Assembly: GCA_016721505.1 (NCBI GenBank) | Contig: JADKHX010000009.1 | Location: forward strand, 124,001-188,000 | DNA: 64,000 nt | Direction: 5' to 3' | From: Rhodocyclaceae bacterium | GTDB taxonomy: Bacteria > Pseudomonadota > Gammaproteobacteria > Burkholderiales > Rhodocyclaceae | Part shown: positions 37,538-48,285 of the stretch, one piece after another | How positions within the stretch are numbered: position 1 is the stretch's first letter | Layout: each line of letters starts with the position of its first letter | Position numbers and translations under genes: made by a program | The notes under the pieces: generated by a model | The model's database searches: none | What the model saw: the letters and a program-made list of their open reading frames with translations, nothing else | What the model was told of the DNA's origin: nothing

Positions 37538-39555
37538 ATGAGCGGGATGCAGTTCGGCGCTCTGTCGATGAAATTAGTAGTAACGAGCCAGTAAATCAGC
37601 TTCCCAATTTTGTCCGCGAGCAATTGCTCAAGTTTTTTAAGGCCGGGCGGCACGCTGAACTTGAAAAACTGGCTTATCAATATTCAAGTAAGTTTCCGCA
37701 ATCGGGATTCCTTTGGAAAGTATTGGGAGCATCGCTGGAGTTGCAGGGCAAACAATCTATCCCGGCTTTGCGAGAGGCTGTAGCGTTCGCTCCGGGCGAT
37801 GCAGAATCCCATTTCAATCTTGGTGCTGCACTTGCTGCAAAGGATCAGTTGGCTGCTGCCGTAACATCCTATAACCGAGCGATAGAAATCAATGCTGAGT
37901 ATGCAAACGCATATTGCAATCTGGGCAAGACGCAAAAAGGACCTTGGACAGCTCGATAAGGCAATAGCAAGTTATAGACGTGCATTGGAAATCAATCCTG
38001 AGTTTGTGGTTGCATTCAGCAACTATTTGTTTGCGCTGAATTCAGTTGATCAGGCATCGACCATAGGCCTAACAGATGTGCATAGATATGGCCAGCTAGT
38101 CAGTTCATTGGCAGGCAGACGATTTGTTTCATGGCGGTGCGAGAGACATCCGATGCGCCTTCGTATTGGAATCGTATCGGGCGACCTATGTCAGCATCCG
38201 GTCGGCAATTTTCTCGAAAGTGTGCTGTCCAATATTGATCGAAATCTGATTGAGCTGATTGCTTACCCGACGCATACAAAGTTGATCGACAGACATTAAG
38301 AATCAAGGCATCGTGTTCGGCCTGGAAGCCGCTGGTGGGTTTGAGTGATGAAGCGGCGGCGAAGCTGATTCATGCTGACGGTGTGCATGTGCTGATCGAC
38401 CTTTCTGGCCACACAGCGCACAATCGGCTACCGGTGTTTGCATGGAAACCTGCACCGGTGCAAGTGACGTGGCTTGGCTATCTTGGAACCACTGGCGTAG
38501 CAGAGATTGACTACCTGCTTGCCGACGCGAATACGCTGCTCGAATCCGAAGAATCAGGGTTCTCGGAAAAAATCTGGCGACTTCCGGAAAGTTATTTGTG
38601 TTTTACGCCACCTGACAATGCGCCCGAAGTTGCCTTGCTGCCGGCCCTAAAAAATGGCTATGTCACCTTTGGCAGCTTCAACAATCTCGCCAAGATTACC
38701 GATCAGGTCGTCGCCCTGTGGGCGCGGATACTTGCTGCCGTCCCGCTGAGTCGACTGCTGATTAAGACCAAGCAATTGGCCGATCCGAGTGTTCGCCAAA
38801 ATATGCTTGATCGTTTTGCGGTGTGGAATATCGGTGAAGAGCGTCTGGTATTGAAAGCGTGGATTGATCGCGAAGCGCATTTGAGCCTGTATGGAGAAGT
38901 TGATTTTTGCGCTAGATCCCTTTCCGTATCCGGGCATTACGACCAGCGTCGAGGGATTGTGGATGGGGGTACCAGTGCTAACGCTTGCCGGTGAGCGGTT
39001 TGGTTCGCGTCAAGGCGTCGGGATAATGGCCAACGCCGGTTTGACTGAGTGGATAGCTTGCGACGAAGCGGATTACCTTGAGCGCAGTCAAGCATGTGAC
39101 AGATCTGCCACGGCTAGTCGCCTTGCGAAAAGGCTTGCGTGAGCGCGTGGCAAGATCGCCCTTGTTCGATGCGCCACGGTTTGCACGACACTTTGAACAT
39201 GCACTTCGGGCGATGTGGGGTGAATGGAGCACTCAATCAACGGCAGCAGAATTTATCGCTGACAGTGAGCAAACGGCGGTTGATGGTAGCCCTGTATCAG
39301 GGAGCCAAACACCAGAGCCTATTGTTGAGATCAGTACCCCGGCAGCGACAATTGAGCAGGATATTGCCGCAAGCTTGGCAACCGCGCTTGCGCTACATCA
39401 ACAAGGCAAATTCGCCGAGGCTGAATTGGGCTACAACTCAATACTGAAAGCGCAACCCCTGAACTTTGAGGCTAAACAGTTGCTGGGCACCATTGCATTG
39501 CAGCGTAGAAATTTCGAATTGGCGTTGGCCTTGTTTGACCAGGCGATACAAATCA
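37538..39555 (+). pseudogene. TPR-GT41 glycosyltransferase, unit 2, and start of a third TPR block
   Basis: A linker and TPRs (SHFNLGAALAAKDQLAAAVTSYNRAIEINAE) lead into a second GT41 domain that is about 95% or more identical in DNA to unit 1 over 38177-39219 versus 36493-37537. Frame changes near 37935, 38280 (A3 versus A4), 38906 (T5 versus T4) and 39085 (one GC lost) interrupt it. After the catalytic domain, from about 39220, a different linker and new TPRs (LATALALHQQGKFAEAELGYNSIL) begin a third unit that stops abruptly near 39555, where the signal-peptide region of the four-cysteine protein takes over. Confidence 0.75.
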
Positions 39556-40091
39556 GTATTACTAACTGCAGGCTTTATGGCGACCCCTGCTCACGCACAG
39601 GCAACGAATTCAAAAAATCAACCAAAAGCTGCACCGCCGGCCGCAACAGCACCAGCCCAATCACCGGCCGTCATGGTGACGCAGGCATTCACTCAGCGTG
39701 GTGCTAACAAGTGTGCGGAGCGTGTCGGCCAGTTTTCACAGTTCTTAACCAATGGCGCACAAGTTGGTGGCCAGGTGTTTGTTGCGCCAGAGGAAGGGGA
39801 TCGTCGGTTGGCATCGGCTTCACTTGAGATTCAAGCCGGACAGGCCATGGCCTATGCAGGACTCACATTTTCGCCGGATAGTGGCGCCAATCGGTGTGGT
39901 GGCGTTTACGAACTAGTGAGCTATTGGCCTAAAACATGTGAGGAAGTCGCCACTAAGATTATGTGACTTTCAAGCGCACCGGACCCCTACGGCAAACGAT
40001 TATTGCGCTAGATGGTGGTCCCACTGTCCGAGTGTTTTTGATGCCAGCGGGCGCCGGTTGTGTGTCAATCAAGAAAGAACTGGCGTACTAG
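39556..40091 (+). pseudogene. four-cysteine secreted protein, copy B (5' end lost)
   Basis: It begins inside a signal peptide (KSVLLTAGFMATPAHAQA) without its initiator Met, directly joined to a TPR sequence. It continues with an Ala/Pro/Gln-rich linker, then GANKCAERVGQFSQFLTNGAQVGGQVFVAP, NRCGGVYELVSYWPKTCEEVATKI, a one-base frame change near 39965, and TFKRTGPLRQTIIALDGGPTVRVF, ending GAGCVSIKKELAY. The four cysteines align with copy A (34733-35310). The family is not recognised. The junction looks like a deletion or an assembly collapse. Confidence 0.6.
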
Positions 40092-40137
40092 ACGATAGCA
40101 AAAACCAATAGCGCAGGTGGGAAAAACGTAGGGATAT

Positions 40138-40163
40138 GCCAGTTGGTGCTGGTGATACGCTGA
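40138..40163 (+). repeat. short dispersed repeat, copy 8
   Basis: GCCAGTTGGTGCTGGTGATACGC, between the convergent ends of the secreted-protein copy B and queF. Confidence 0.75.
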
Positions 40164-40172
40164 TTGTCAGCC

Positions 40173-40589
40173 TCACCGAATATTTGACTGCCCAGCAAGC
40201 TCCACCAGATCTACCCGCGCAGCGGCTTTCCAGCCCTTTTTGCGGTGTTCAGCGACGACAGTGGTAAAGATGCCGCCACGCACATAAAAGCGCGCTGTAA
40301 GGCGCATAAATCGCGGCTTGACCGCTTTAGCCAGGTCGTCAAGAATGCGATTGGTGACGGCTTCGTGAAAATGGCCTTGATCGCGAAAACTCCACGCGTA
40401 AAGCTTGAGGCTTTTTAGCTCAACGCAGAGCTTGTCGGCGATGTAATCCAGTGTCAGCACGGCAAAATCCGGCTGGCCGGTCATCGGGCACAGACAGGTG
40501 AATTCGGGGATTTCCATATGGATGTGGAAATCGCGCTGCGGCGCGGGGTTAGGGAAGGTGTCCAGTGATTGAGAGGCTTTTGTGCTCAT
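40173..40589 (-). CDS. queF: NADPH-dependent 7-cyano-7-deazaguanine reductase
   Basis: A 138-residue type I QueF, which reduces preQ0 to preQ1 in queuosine synthesis. It has the nucleophile Cys in FTCLCPMTGQPDFA and the NADPH-binding motif ELKSLKLYAWSFRDQGHFHE. ATG at 40589 (MSTKASQSLDTF) is preferred; an upstream ATG at 40613 would add eight residues. Neither has a strong ribosome-binding site. It is divergent from smc with 165 bases between the starts. Confidence 0.92.
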   Translation of the reverse strand: MSTKASQSLDTFPNPAPQRDFHIHMEIPEFTCLCPMTGQPDFAVLTLDYIADKLCVELKSLKLYAWSFRDQGHFHEAVTNRILDDLAKAVKPRFMRLTARFYVRGGIFTTVVAEHRKKGWKAAARVDLVELAGQSNIR

Positions 40590-40754
40590 ACGCTTGGGGT
40601 CTCGGAAGTGCATCGTTAGAGGCGATGGTGCGGTGAGCGATTATAATCTCGCCAAACACCTAAGCGTCCTATCGGCAGCCGGAAACCAGGCTTTAGCAGT
40701 CGCTAGCGCAATTTTTCCATTGCTGATTTTCAAACTTTTAACAGGCCTTAATCT

Positions 40755-43700
40755 GTGCGTCTTACCAAACTGAAACTTGCTGGCTTTAAGTCTTTTGTTG
40801 ATCCCACAGTGGTACTTTTTCCAGGCCAATTGGCCGGTGTGGTTGGCCCGAATGGCTGCGGTAAATCCAACATCATTGATGCAGGGCCGTGCGGTGGGGC
40901 AATGGTCGCAGTTTGCCGAGATTACCGTCAAGCGCGTGCTTGATCGCGAGGGTAACTCGAGTTACTACATCAACAATCTGCATGTCCGCCGCCGCGACAT
41001 GATTGATCTTTTTCTTGGTACCGGCTTAGGCCCACGGGCTTATGCCATCATCGGCCAAGGCATGATTTCGCGCATTGTCGAAGCCAAGCCGGAAGAGCTA
41101 CGTTTCTTTTTGGAAGAAGCGGCGGGTGTTACCAAATACAAAGAGCGGCGCAAGGAAACACACAATCGGCTTGAGGACGCAAGCGAAAATCTGGCGCGGG
41201 TGGATGACATTCGCAACGAACTCGTCGCGCAAGTTTCGCGTCTCGAAAGTCAGGCCGAAGTTGCGCGCAACTATCGTGAACTGAACGCCGGGCTGTCGCG
41301 TACGCAAACTTTGTTGTGGCTGAAAAAGCGCAACGACGCGCGTGCCGATGCAGAGCGCTTGGAACGTCAAGTCGAAGAAGCCAGCAATCGTGTCGAAGCG
41401 CAAACGGCACAGCTGCGGGAATTGGAAACTCGCGTCGAACAGGCGCGCGAATTACATTTCAGCGCGTCAGATACTTTGCATGTTGCACAGACAGAAATGT
41501 TCGCGGCGAATGGCGAAGTCAGCCGACTTGAGCAGGCAATCGGACATCTCACTGAATCGCGTCTGCGTCTTGAAGCGCGGCTGTTGCAGCTCGATACTGA
41601 TGGCACAAATTGGCGCGGGCAGCAAGCAGAGTTAGCCAAAGAACAATCGCGCTGGCAGGCGCTGTTAGAAAATTCACAGCAACGCGCGAGACTGGCCGGC
41701 GAGCGTCATGCCGAGGCAGCGGTAGCTTTGCCGCAGACTGAAGAAGCGGTGCAGGCAGCCGCCAGTGCCGTGGCGAATGCGCGCCGCACAATGAACGAAA
41801 CCGAGCAAGCTTTACCGTTTGGCTGAGGGCCGACAAGAGCCACGCTCAGCGTGCGCTCGATACCATCGGCCAGCGATGTAGCAAACTCGATGCAGATCGT
41901 AAATGTCTCGGCGAGCCGGATCCGGCTCTGTTGGCGGCGGCGACGGAAAAGCTATCAATCGACGAACAGCGCTTGATGGTCGCGCAAGATGCGCTAGGAC
42001 AAATGCAATCTGCATTGCCACTGGCCGAGTCGCAATTGCGTCAGTCACGCGAGGCGTTGCAAAGCGCGCATCGGGCGCTCACCGAAACGCGCGCGCGGCA
42101 TGAGGCGCTTACACAGTTGCAGGCACGCGTTGCGCCAAGCGGTGAAATCGGTGCGTGGCTCAAATCTCACGGCAGGCGATGCCAAGCCGCTTTGTAATCC
42201 ATTAAGGTTGTAGCGGGTTGGGAAACGGCAGTCGAAGCGGTGTTGCGCGAACGTTTCGCGGCATTGATGGCCGATGCTGCTACGCTACGTGCTGCATTGT
42301 TGGAGCCACCGCCGAGTTTGCTGAGTCTGGCTTTTGCAACGCACGCGGTAAATTCTGCGGCGCATCAAGGTTCATCCGGCGAACGCCTGCGCGACAAAGT
42401 CACTTGCGCTGATTCGCGCTGGACCAATTTTCTTGATAACTGTTTAGCGGGTGTAATTGCGACCGACGATTTGGCGGTCGATGAAACCGCTGAATGGCGT
42501 AAGCAAAGTTTCCCGTGCAGGGCATTTACTCACTCAAGCCGGACTAATTTTGTATGTGCTCGATGCAAAGACGCATGGGGTGATTGAGCGTCAACGTGAC
42601 ATCGACGAGCTGGCGAATTTGCTGCTGGCGCAAGAGGACACAGAAGCCATTGCGCGTGCTGAGCAGCAAGCTGCCGAGAGTCGCGTGGCGCAATGTCAGA
42701 GCGAACTTTCTAGCGCGCGCCGCACTGCGCAAGAGGCGCAACAAGCGCTGCATTCGGCGCAGGTTGAGGCGCTGAAATTAAATCAAGCCAAAGCGCGATT
42801 TGATGAACGCGCCAGTCAGATTGATGCGGATATTGTTGAACTTGGGCGCCAACAAGCGGCGGAACAGACACGAATCGCTGGAGCCGATAACGCTGCGGCA
42901 ATTGCGCGCGAACAACACGACGAACTGCGCCTAGTGCTTGATCAGGCGATGGCGCTACAAGCTCAAAGATCTGGCCTTGCGCGAAGCGCGGGCGCTTGAA
43001 GCACAACTCGCGCGAGAGGCGCAAGAGGCTGGCTTTCCGAGCGCGAATGCATCTCCAAGCTTGAAGACAATGGCCGCGCTGCTGCCACCGCCAATACCCA
43101 GCTAAGCCGCATCGATGCAGAATTGGTGACTGCGCGTACCGAGCTAGGTGGAATTTCTGATGTCGTATTGCAAGAGCAATTGCACACCGCATTAGCGTCG
43201 CGCCAAGCTTGCGAGTTGGTGCTGGTAACACGCCGTCAAGCACTCGAAACGGCGCAGACCGACCTGCGTGCGCAGGACGAGCAACGACTCAGCCTTGAAC
43301 AAGGCGTGAATCCGCTGCGTGAAAAAATCAACGAGTTGAAATTGAAAGCGCAGGCCGCCGCGCTTAGTCAAGCACAATATGTTGAGCGTCTGGCCGAAGC
43401 TCATATTGTTAGTGAAGGTGATGAAGCACCGTTTGTAGATGAACTGAAAAAAGGGCTGCGCGACAGCACACTGTTGGGCGAAATCACACGATTGACCGCT
43501 GAAATTGAAGCGCTCGGTGCGGTCAATCTGGCGGCGCTGGACGAACTTGCCACGGCCAGTGAGCGCAAGGGTTTTCTGGATATGCAATCGACCGATTTGG
43601 CGCAAGCGATTAGCACCTTGGAAGACGCGATTCGGCGTATCGACCGCGAAACCCGCGAGCAATTGCAGGAGACCTACAACACCGTCAACAAACATTTCGG

Positions 43701-44139
43701 TACCTTGTTTCCGCAACTTTTTGGTGGTGGAGAGGCCAAGCTTCTGCTCACTGGCGAAGAAATACTGGATGCTGGAATTCAAATCATGGCGCAGCCGCCG
43801 GGTAAGAAAAACGCCACCATTCACTTGCTATCGGGTGGTGAAAAAGCGCTCACCGCAATTGCCTTGGTGTTCGCTCTGTTTCAACTCAATCCGGCGCCGT
43901 TTTGCATGCTCGACGAAGTCGATGCCCCACTCGACGATTCAAACACCGTGCGCTTTTGCGAGATGGTGAAACGAATGTCGCTGCAAACCCAGTTCATCTT
44001 TATTTCGCATAATAAAATTGCGATGGAAATGGCGCAGCAACTTATCGGTGTGACCATGCAAGAGCAGGGCGTCTCGCGGGTAGTTGAAGTGGATATTCAA
44101 GAAGCCTTGCGTTTGGCGGACATTCAGCAAGCAGCCTGA
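40755..44139 (+). pseudogene. smc: chromosome segregation ATPase SMC, deletion and frameshifts
   Basis: The N-terminus (RLTKLKLAGFKSFVDPTVVLFPG, Walker A GVVGPNGCGKSNIIDA) and C-terminus (LSGGEKALTAIALVFALF, Walker B PFCMLDEVDAPLDD, FIFISHNKIAMEMA) are unmistakable, with coiled-coil sequence between. Directly after NIIDA about 50-55 conserved residues are missing (the VRW.LGES to VELVFDN block) and the frame changes near 40885. Further frame changes lie near 41820, 41860, 42190, 42500 and 42990. A dispersed repeat at 43211 encodes ELVLVTRRQ. GTG start. Order smc, zipA-like, ligA is standard in betaproteobacteria. So many breaks suggest a dead gene or a poorly assembled stretch. Confidence 0.85.
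43211..43240 (+). repeat. short dispersed repeat, copy 9 (inside smc)
   Basis: GCGAGTTGGTGCTGG, TA, ACACGCCGTCAAG: a full copy, in frame as ELVLVTRRQ within the coiled-coil part of SMC. Confidence 0.85.
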
Positions 44140-44168
44140 TACGCAGGCGAGCAAACTAGGAGTCGAGC

Positions 44169-45246
44169 ATGAATGATTTGCAGTGGGCATTGTTAGCCGC
44201 AAGCGCCGTTGCCGTTGGCGGCGTGTGGCTTTACAACCTGTGGCAAGAACGTCAGCACGCCAAAGCGGCTAATCGACTATTCAAAAGCAGTCAGGAAGAT
44301 CTCTTGCTCAGCGGCGGTAACCCGGCGGCGAATCCTGCCGATTCGCAAACTGATAGGGGTCACAGTGACACTGACATCCAGCGCAGCGACACAGATTTGC
44401 CTGTGTCAACTCCAGTCAATGAATTTCAAACTTGGCCGATCCGCGATCTGATTGTTTGATTTACTTTGATTTGGCCACCGATGTCGCCGCACCTGCAATT
44501 TGGGCGGCGCAATCCACTGGAGTTCTTCGCTCACCAAATCATTGCGCTATCTCGCCCGCGAAAGCGCGACCAATGCCTGGCGCTTGATCGAAGCGAATGA
44601 TACCGGTCGTTACTCACACTGGCTTGCAGCGCTTCAATTGGCTGATCGAAACGGTGCGATCTCCGACAATGAACTACTGGTATTTTTTGACGGCATGCAG
44701 CAGCTTGGTGTGCAACTGAACACCACTATCACGGTGCCGGGTCGAACTGAAACATTACTCCGAGCGCAGCAACTCGATGATTTTTGTGCCGGTGTAGATA
44801 TTCAGTTTTCGTTACAGCTGGTTGAGGCTCAAGGTGGTTCATTCGTCGGCACGAAACTGCGTGGCGTCTGCGAGGCGGCCGGGTTGCAACTGCAAGACGA
44901 CGGTTGCTTTCATGCACTTAGCGCGACCGGCACGACTGAATATCGGGTGAAAAACAGTAGTGCTGAAATATTCACCGTCGACAATTTGCGCTCCTTGGCA
45001 ACCAACGCGATTGTTTTGGTGTTGGACGTGCCGCGTGTGGCCGATGGTGCGGCGTTTGATCGTATGGTCGGCACCGCCCGCCAACTGGAGCGCGGCTTGG
45101 GCGGCAAGTTAGTTGATGCGCAACGTGCCGCTTTGGCAGATGAACTAATACTGGGAATCCGAAACAAAATCGCCGAATTGCAGAAAGTCATGCATGGCGC
45201 TGACATGGCGCCCGGTGGCCTGTTGGCAACTAAATTGTTTAACTAA
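44169..45246 (+). CDS. zipA: ZipA-like cell-division protein (frameshifted)
   Basis: An N-terminal membrane anchor (WALLAASAVAVGGVWLYNLW, about residues 5-24) precedes a Gln/Asp/Ser-rich linker and a C-terminal ZipA domain (NDTGRYSHWLAALQLADRNGAISDNELLVFFDGMQQLG through FDRMVGTARQLERGLGGKLVDAQRAALADELILGIRNKI). ZipA binds FtsZ and tethers it to the membrane. Frame changes lie near 44440 and 44510-44530, since DCLIYFDLATDVAAPAIWAAQ is in a third frame. AGGAG precedes the ATG. Position between smc and ligA, with the stop overlapping the ligA start (TAATG), matches betaproteobacterial genomes. Confidence 0.8.
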
Positions 45247-47373
45247 TGACGGCAGAAATTTCGCCTTCTACCCCGGCCATCACAGTAGTAGCGCATGCGG
45301 AACGGCGGGCGCGTGAGCTACGCGATTTGCTTGAGCAGCACAACATTGCTTACTACGTACGCGATGCGCCAACTGTCTCGGATGCCGAGTACGATAGATT
45401 GTTCCGTGAACTGCAGGACATCGAAGCGCGCCATCCAGATTTGCGTTCCAGCGATTCGCCTACCCAGCGAGTCGGTGGCGCGCCGCTTTCCGCATTTGGG
45501 CAGGTTCAACACCGCTCGCCAATGCTGTCGCTGAACAATGCATTTATTGACACCGAGATTGAAGCATTCGATAGGCGTTGTCTGGATGCCCTAAACGCGC
45601 AAAAAAACGATTACATTGACTACGCCTGCGAGCCGAAGTTTGATGGTTTGGCGATTTCTCTGCGTTACGAAAATGGTCAGTTCGTGCAAGGTGCTACTCG
45701 TGGCGATGGGTTCACCGGGGAAGACGTCACCGCGAATTTGCGCACCATCAAAACAATTCCATTGCGTTTGAGCGGCGAAAATATTCCTGCGGTATTGGAA
45801 GTGCGCGGTGAAGTGCTGATGTTCCGGCGCGACTTTGATCGGCTCAATGAACGCCAGCGTGCTAAAGGCGAAAAAGAATTTGCCAATCCACGAAATGCGG
45901 CGGCGGGCAGTTTGCGTCAGCTCGATCCGCAGGTGACCGCTGAGCGATCGCTGCGGTTTTTTGCATATGGCATGGGTGACGCCTTCAACGGCATGTCATC
46001 AGCACCAAGTGACAAAGATGCGGACAAAAATGCGGACGCGACCGAAATGCGCATGACATTTCACAGCGAGATGATGCACAAGTTGGCCAGTTGGGGTTTG
46101 CCGATTGCCAGCGAACGTGAAGTGGTAAGGGGCGCGGCGGGATTGTTGGCGTATTACCAACCCATCGGCGCGGCGCGAGTTCAATTGCCCTGGCGACATT
46201 GATGGCGTGGTGTACAAAGTTAATCGCATCAGTGATCAAGCCGTGATGGGTTTTGTTTCCCGCGCGCCGCGTTTTGCCATCGCGCATAAATTCCCCGCCG
46301 AAGAAGCGCAGACCACGGTACTGGCGATTGATGTGCAAGTCGGGCGCACTGGTGCGATCACGCCGGTTGCCCGCCTCGCGCCGGTGTTTGTCGGTGGTGT
46401 GACCGTGACCAACGCGACTTTGCATAATGAAGACGAAGTGCGACGCAAGGACGTGCGCATTGGCGACACTGTAATCGTGCGCCGCGCTGGTGATGTGATT
46501 CCTGAAGTTGTCTCATCAGTACTTGAGCTGCGTCCGACCAATGCTGGTGAGTCAATCGAGTTTGTGATGCCGACCAATTGCCCCGTTTGCGGTTCTGCAG
46601 TTGCTCGCGAAGAGGGCGAATCCACCGCGCGTTGCACCGGCGGGTTGTTTTGCCCAGCGCAACGCAAACAAGCTTTGTTGCATTTCGCTTCACGGCGGGC
46701 GTTGGATATCGAAGGGCTGGGTGACAAGCTGGTCGATCAGTTGGTCGATGCGGCGATTGTTAAAACGCCTGCTGACATCTACAAGCTTGGAATCGTCGGA
46801 TTGGCGAATCTGGAGCGCATGGCTGAAAAATCGGCGACCAATCTGTTGGCCGCGATTGATAAAAGCAAACGCACAACACTCGCGCGTTTCATCTACGCGC
46901 TGGGGATACGCAATGTCGGTGAAGCGACTGCTAAAGATTTGGCGCGACATTTTGGCCGCCTTGATTCTGTGCTCAGCGCAGATTTGGCGCAGTTGCAGCA
47001 AGTGCCCGATGTCGGCCCGATTGTCGCTCAGTCGATCGTGCAGTTTTTCTCGCAAGCACACAACCTTGAAGTGAGAGAACAACTACGCGCCGCAGGCATC
47101 AATTGGCCGGATGCCGAACCGGTCGCTGCGGCCTTGTCACCCATTGCGGGCAAGACTTTCGTTCTGACCGGAACTTTGCCAAGTTTGAGTCGAGAAGCGG
47201 CCAAGGAAATGATCGAAGCGCTGGGTGGCAAAGTCGCCGGTAGCGTGTCCAAGAAGACCGATTACGTAGTGGCAGGGGCAGAAGCAGGGACTAAGCTCGA
47301 AAAGGCCTTGGCGCTCGGTTTAAGCGTCTTGGACGAGGTGGAATTTCGTAAACTGTTGGCGTCGAATGCCTAA
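45246..47373 (+). CDS. ligA: NAD+-dependent DNA ligase LigA (frameshifted)
   Basis: LigA seals nicks during replication and is normally essential. All domains are visible: Ia domain (EQHNIAYYVRDAPTVSDAEYDRLF), adenylation motif CEPKFDGLAISLRYENG, OB fold (VGRTGAITPVARLAPVFVGG), zinc finger (CPVCGSAVAREEGESTARC, FCPAQRKQ), helix-hairpin-helix and a C-terminal BRCT domain (GKTFVLTGTLPSLSREAAKEMIEALGGK). A single indel near 46190 separates ...GAARVQLP from DIDGVVYKVN. Residues around NGMSSAPSDKDADKNADA form a short extra loop. An essential gene with one clean break points to a sequence error. Confidence 0.9.
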
Positions 47374-47481
47374 GGAACATTTAAGCAATTGCGCGCCCGA
47401 ATTTACCGCAAATAAACGCGATTAATCGCCCACAATCCTTGCACAAGCGCCGCGCGTGTGGCAGAATTCGCGCCTCTTTGC

Positions 47482-47558
47482 GGAGTGGTAGTTCAGTTGG
47501 TTAGAATACCGGCCTGTCACGCCGGGGGTCGCGGGTTCGAGTCCCGTCCACTCCGCCA
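47482..47558 (+). tRNA. tRNA-Asp (GTC)
   Basis: A 77-base cloverleaf including an encoded CCA. Acceptor arms are GGAGTGG and CCACTCC, with D-arm GTTCAGTTGGTTAGAAT, anticodon loop CTGTCAC and T arm GCGGGTTCGAGTCCCGT. Anticodon GTC specifies aspartate. It is followed by an intrinsic terminator. Confidence 0.95.
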
Positions 47559-47570
47559 GTAATACTAGAT

Positions 47571-47606
47571 AAAGCGCCCTGATTTTTGGGGCGCTTTTTC
47601 TTTTTT
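47571..47606 (+). terminator. intrinsic terminator after tRNA-Asp
   Basis: AAAGCGCCC pairs with GGGCGCTTT around a short T-rich loop and is followed by TTCTTTTTT. It begins 12 bases after the tRNA. Confidence 0.85.
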
Positions 47607-47718
47607 GCAATTTCAGCGGAACCGTTGCGTTGGTTCGCGATACTAAATCCGTACCGAGCTTTTATTTGAACCGCTGATTTCGACTTTTGCTGTGTTTCAT
47701 CAGCGCTAAAAGCAAAAC

Positions 47719-47758
47719 AAAAAAATGGCCCGCTGAGTTTTCAGCGGGCCATTTTTTC
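47719..47758. terminator. bidirectional intrinsic terminator downstream of hupB
   Basis: AAAATGGCCCGCTGA and TCAGCGGGCCATTTT form a perfect long stem with loop GTTT and A/T runs at both sides. It ends hupB transcription on the minus strand. Confidence 0.88.
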
Positions 47759-47772
47759 TTGTCTCAGAAAAA

Positions 47773-48069
47773 TTATTTTTTCTTTGCTGCTTTTTTGCCG
47801 GCAACTGCGGTCTTGAAGGTTGCGCCTGCAGTAAAGCGGGGCACGGTGGTGGCGGCGATTTTCAGCTCTTTGCCTGTCGCTGGATTGCGACCAACGCGAG
47901 CAGCGCGCTTGGATGATTTGAACGTACCAAAGCCAATCAGGGCAACGGTGTCGCCTTTGGCAACAGTTTTAACGACGGTGGCGATAAGTGCCGCAACAGC
48001 TTTTTCGGCAGCGGCTTTGGACAGGTCGGCGGCGGCAGCGACTTGTTCAATCAGTTCAGATTTATTCAT
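47773..48069 (-). CDS. hupB: DNA-binding protein HU
   Basis: A 98-residue HU-family nucleoid protein: MNKSELIEQVAAAADLSKAAAEKAV, then DTVALIGFGTFKSSKRAARVGRNPATGKEL with the DNA-binding arm RNPATG. The Lys/Ala-rich tail (AVAGKKAAKKK) is slightly longer than the minimal HU. It bends and compacts DNA as a dimer. It is followed by a strong terminator. The upstream region 48070-48285 shows nothing else. Confidence 0.93.
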   Translation of the reverse strand: MNKSELIEQVAAAADLSKAAAEKAVAALIATVVKTVAKGDTVALIGFGTFKSSKRAARVGRNPATGKELKIAATTVPRFTAGATFKTAVAGKKAAKKK

Positions 48070-48285
48070 GTGGCATGTTCCTTAAGAGTTGTGTGAGGTG
48101 AAGCTGCGGGCAATTCTGCATCAGTTGGCGGTAAATGGTGCACGTTTTTGCAGAAATTTTTTTATTACTCAAATTGTGGGTTGCTACGAAGATGCCATTT
48201 GCACAAGCGAATCAGCACCATCGCTAATCTTACACCGGCACACAGGGCAGTTTCAAGCACTAGCAAGGCGTCCAAGTAAGGAAAT

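Noticed and set aside
47422..47610. Small minus-strand open frame across tRNA-Asp.
   Set aside because: It is antisense to the tRNA and its terminator and has no supporting features.
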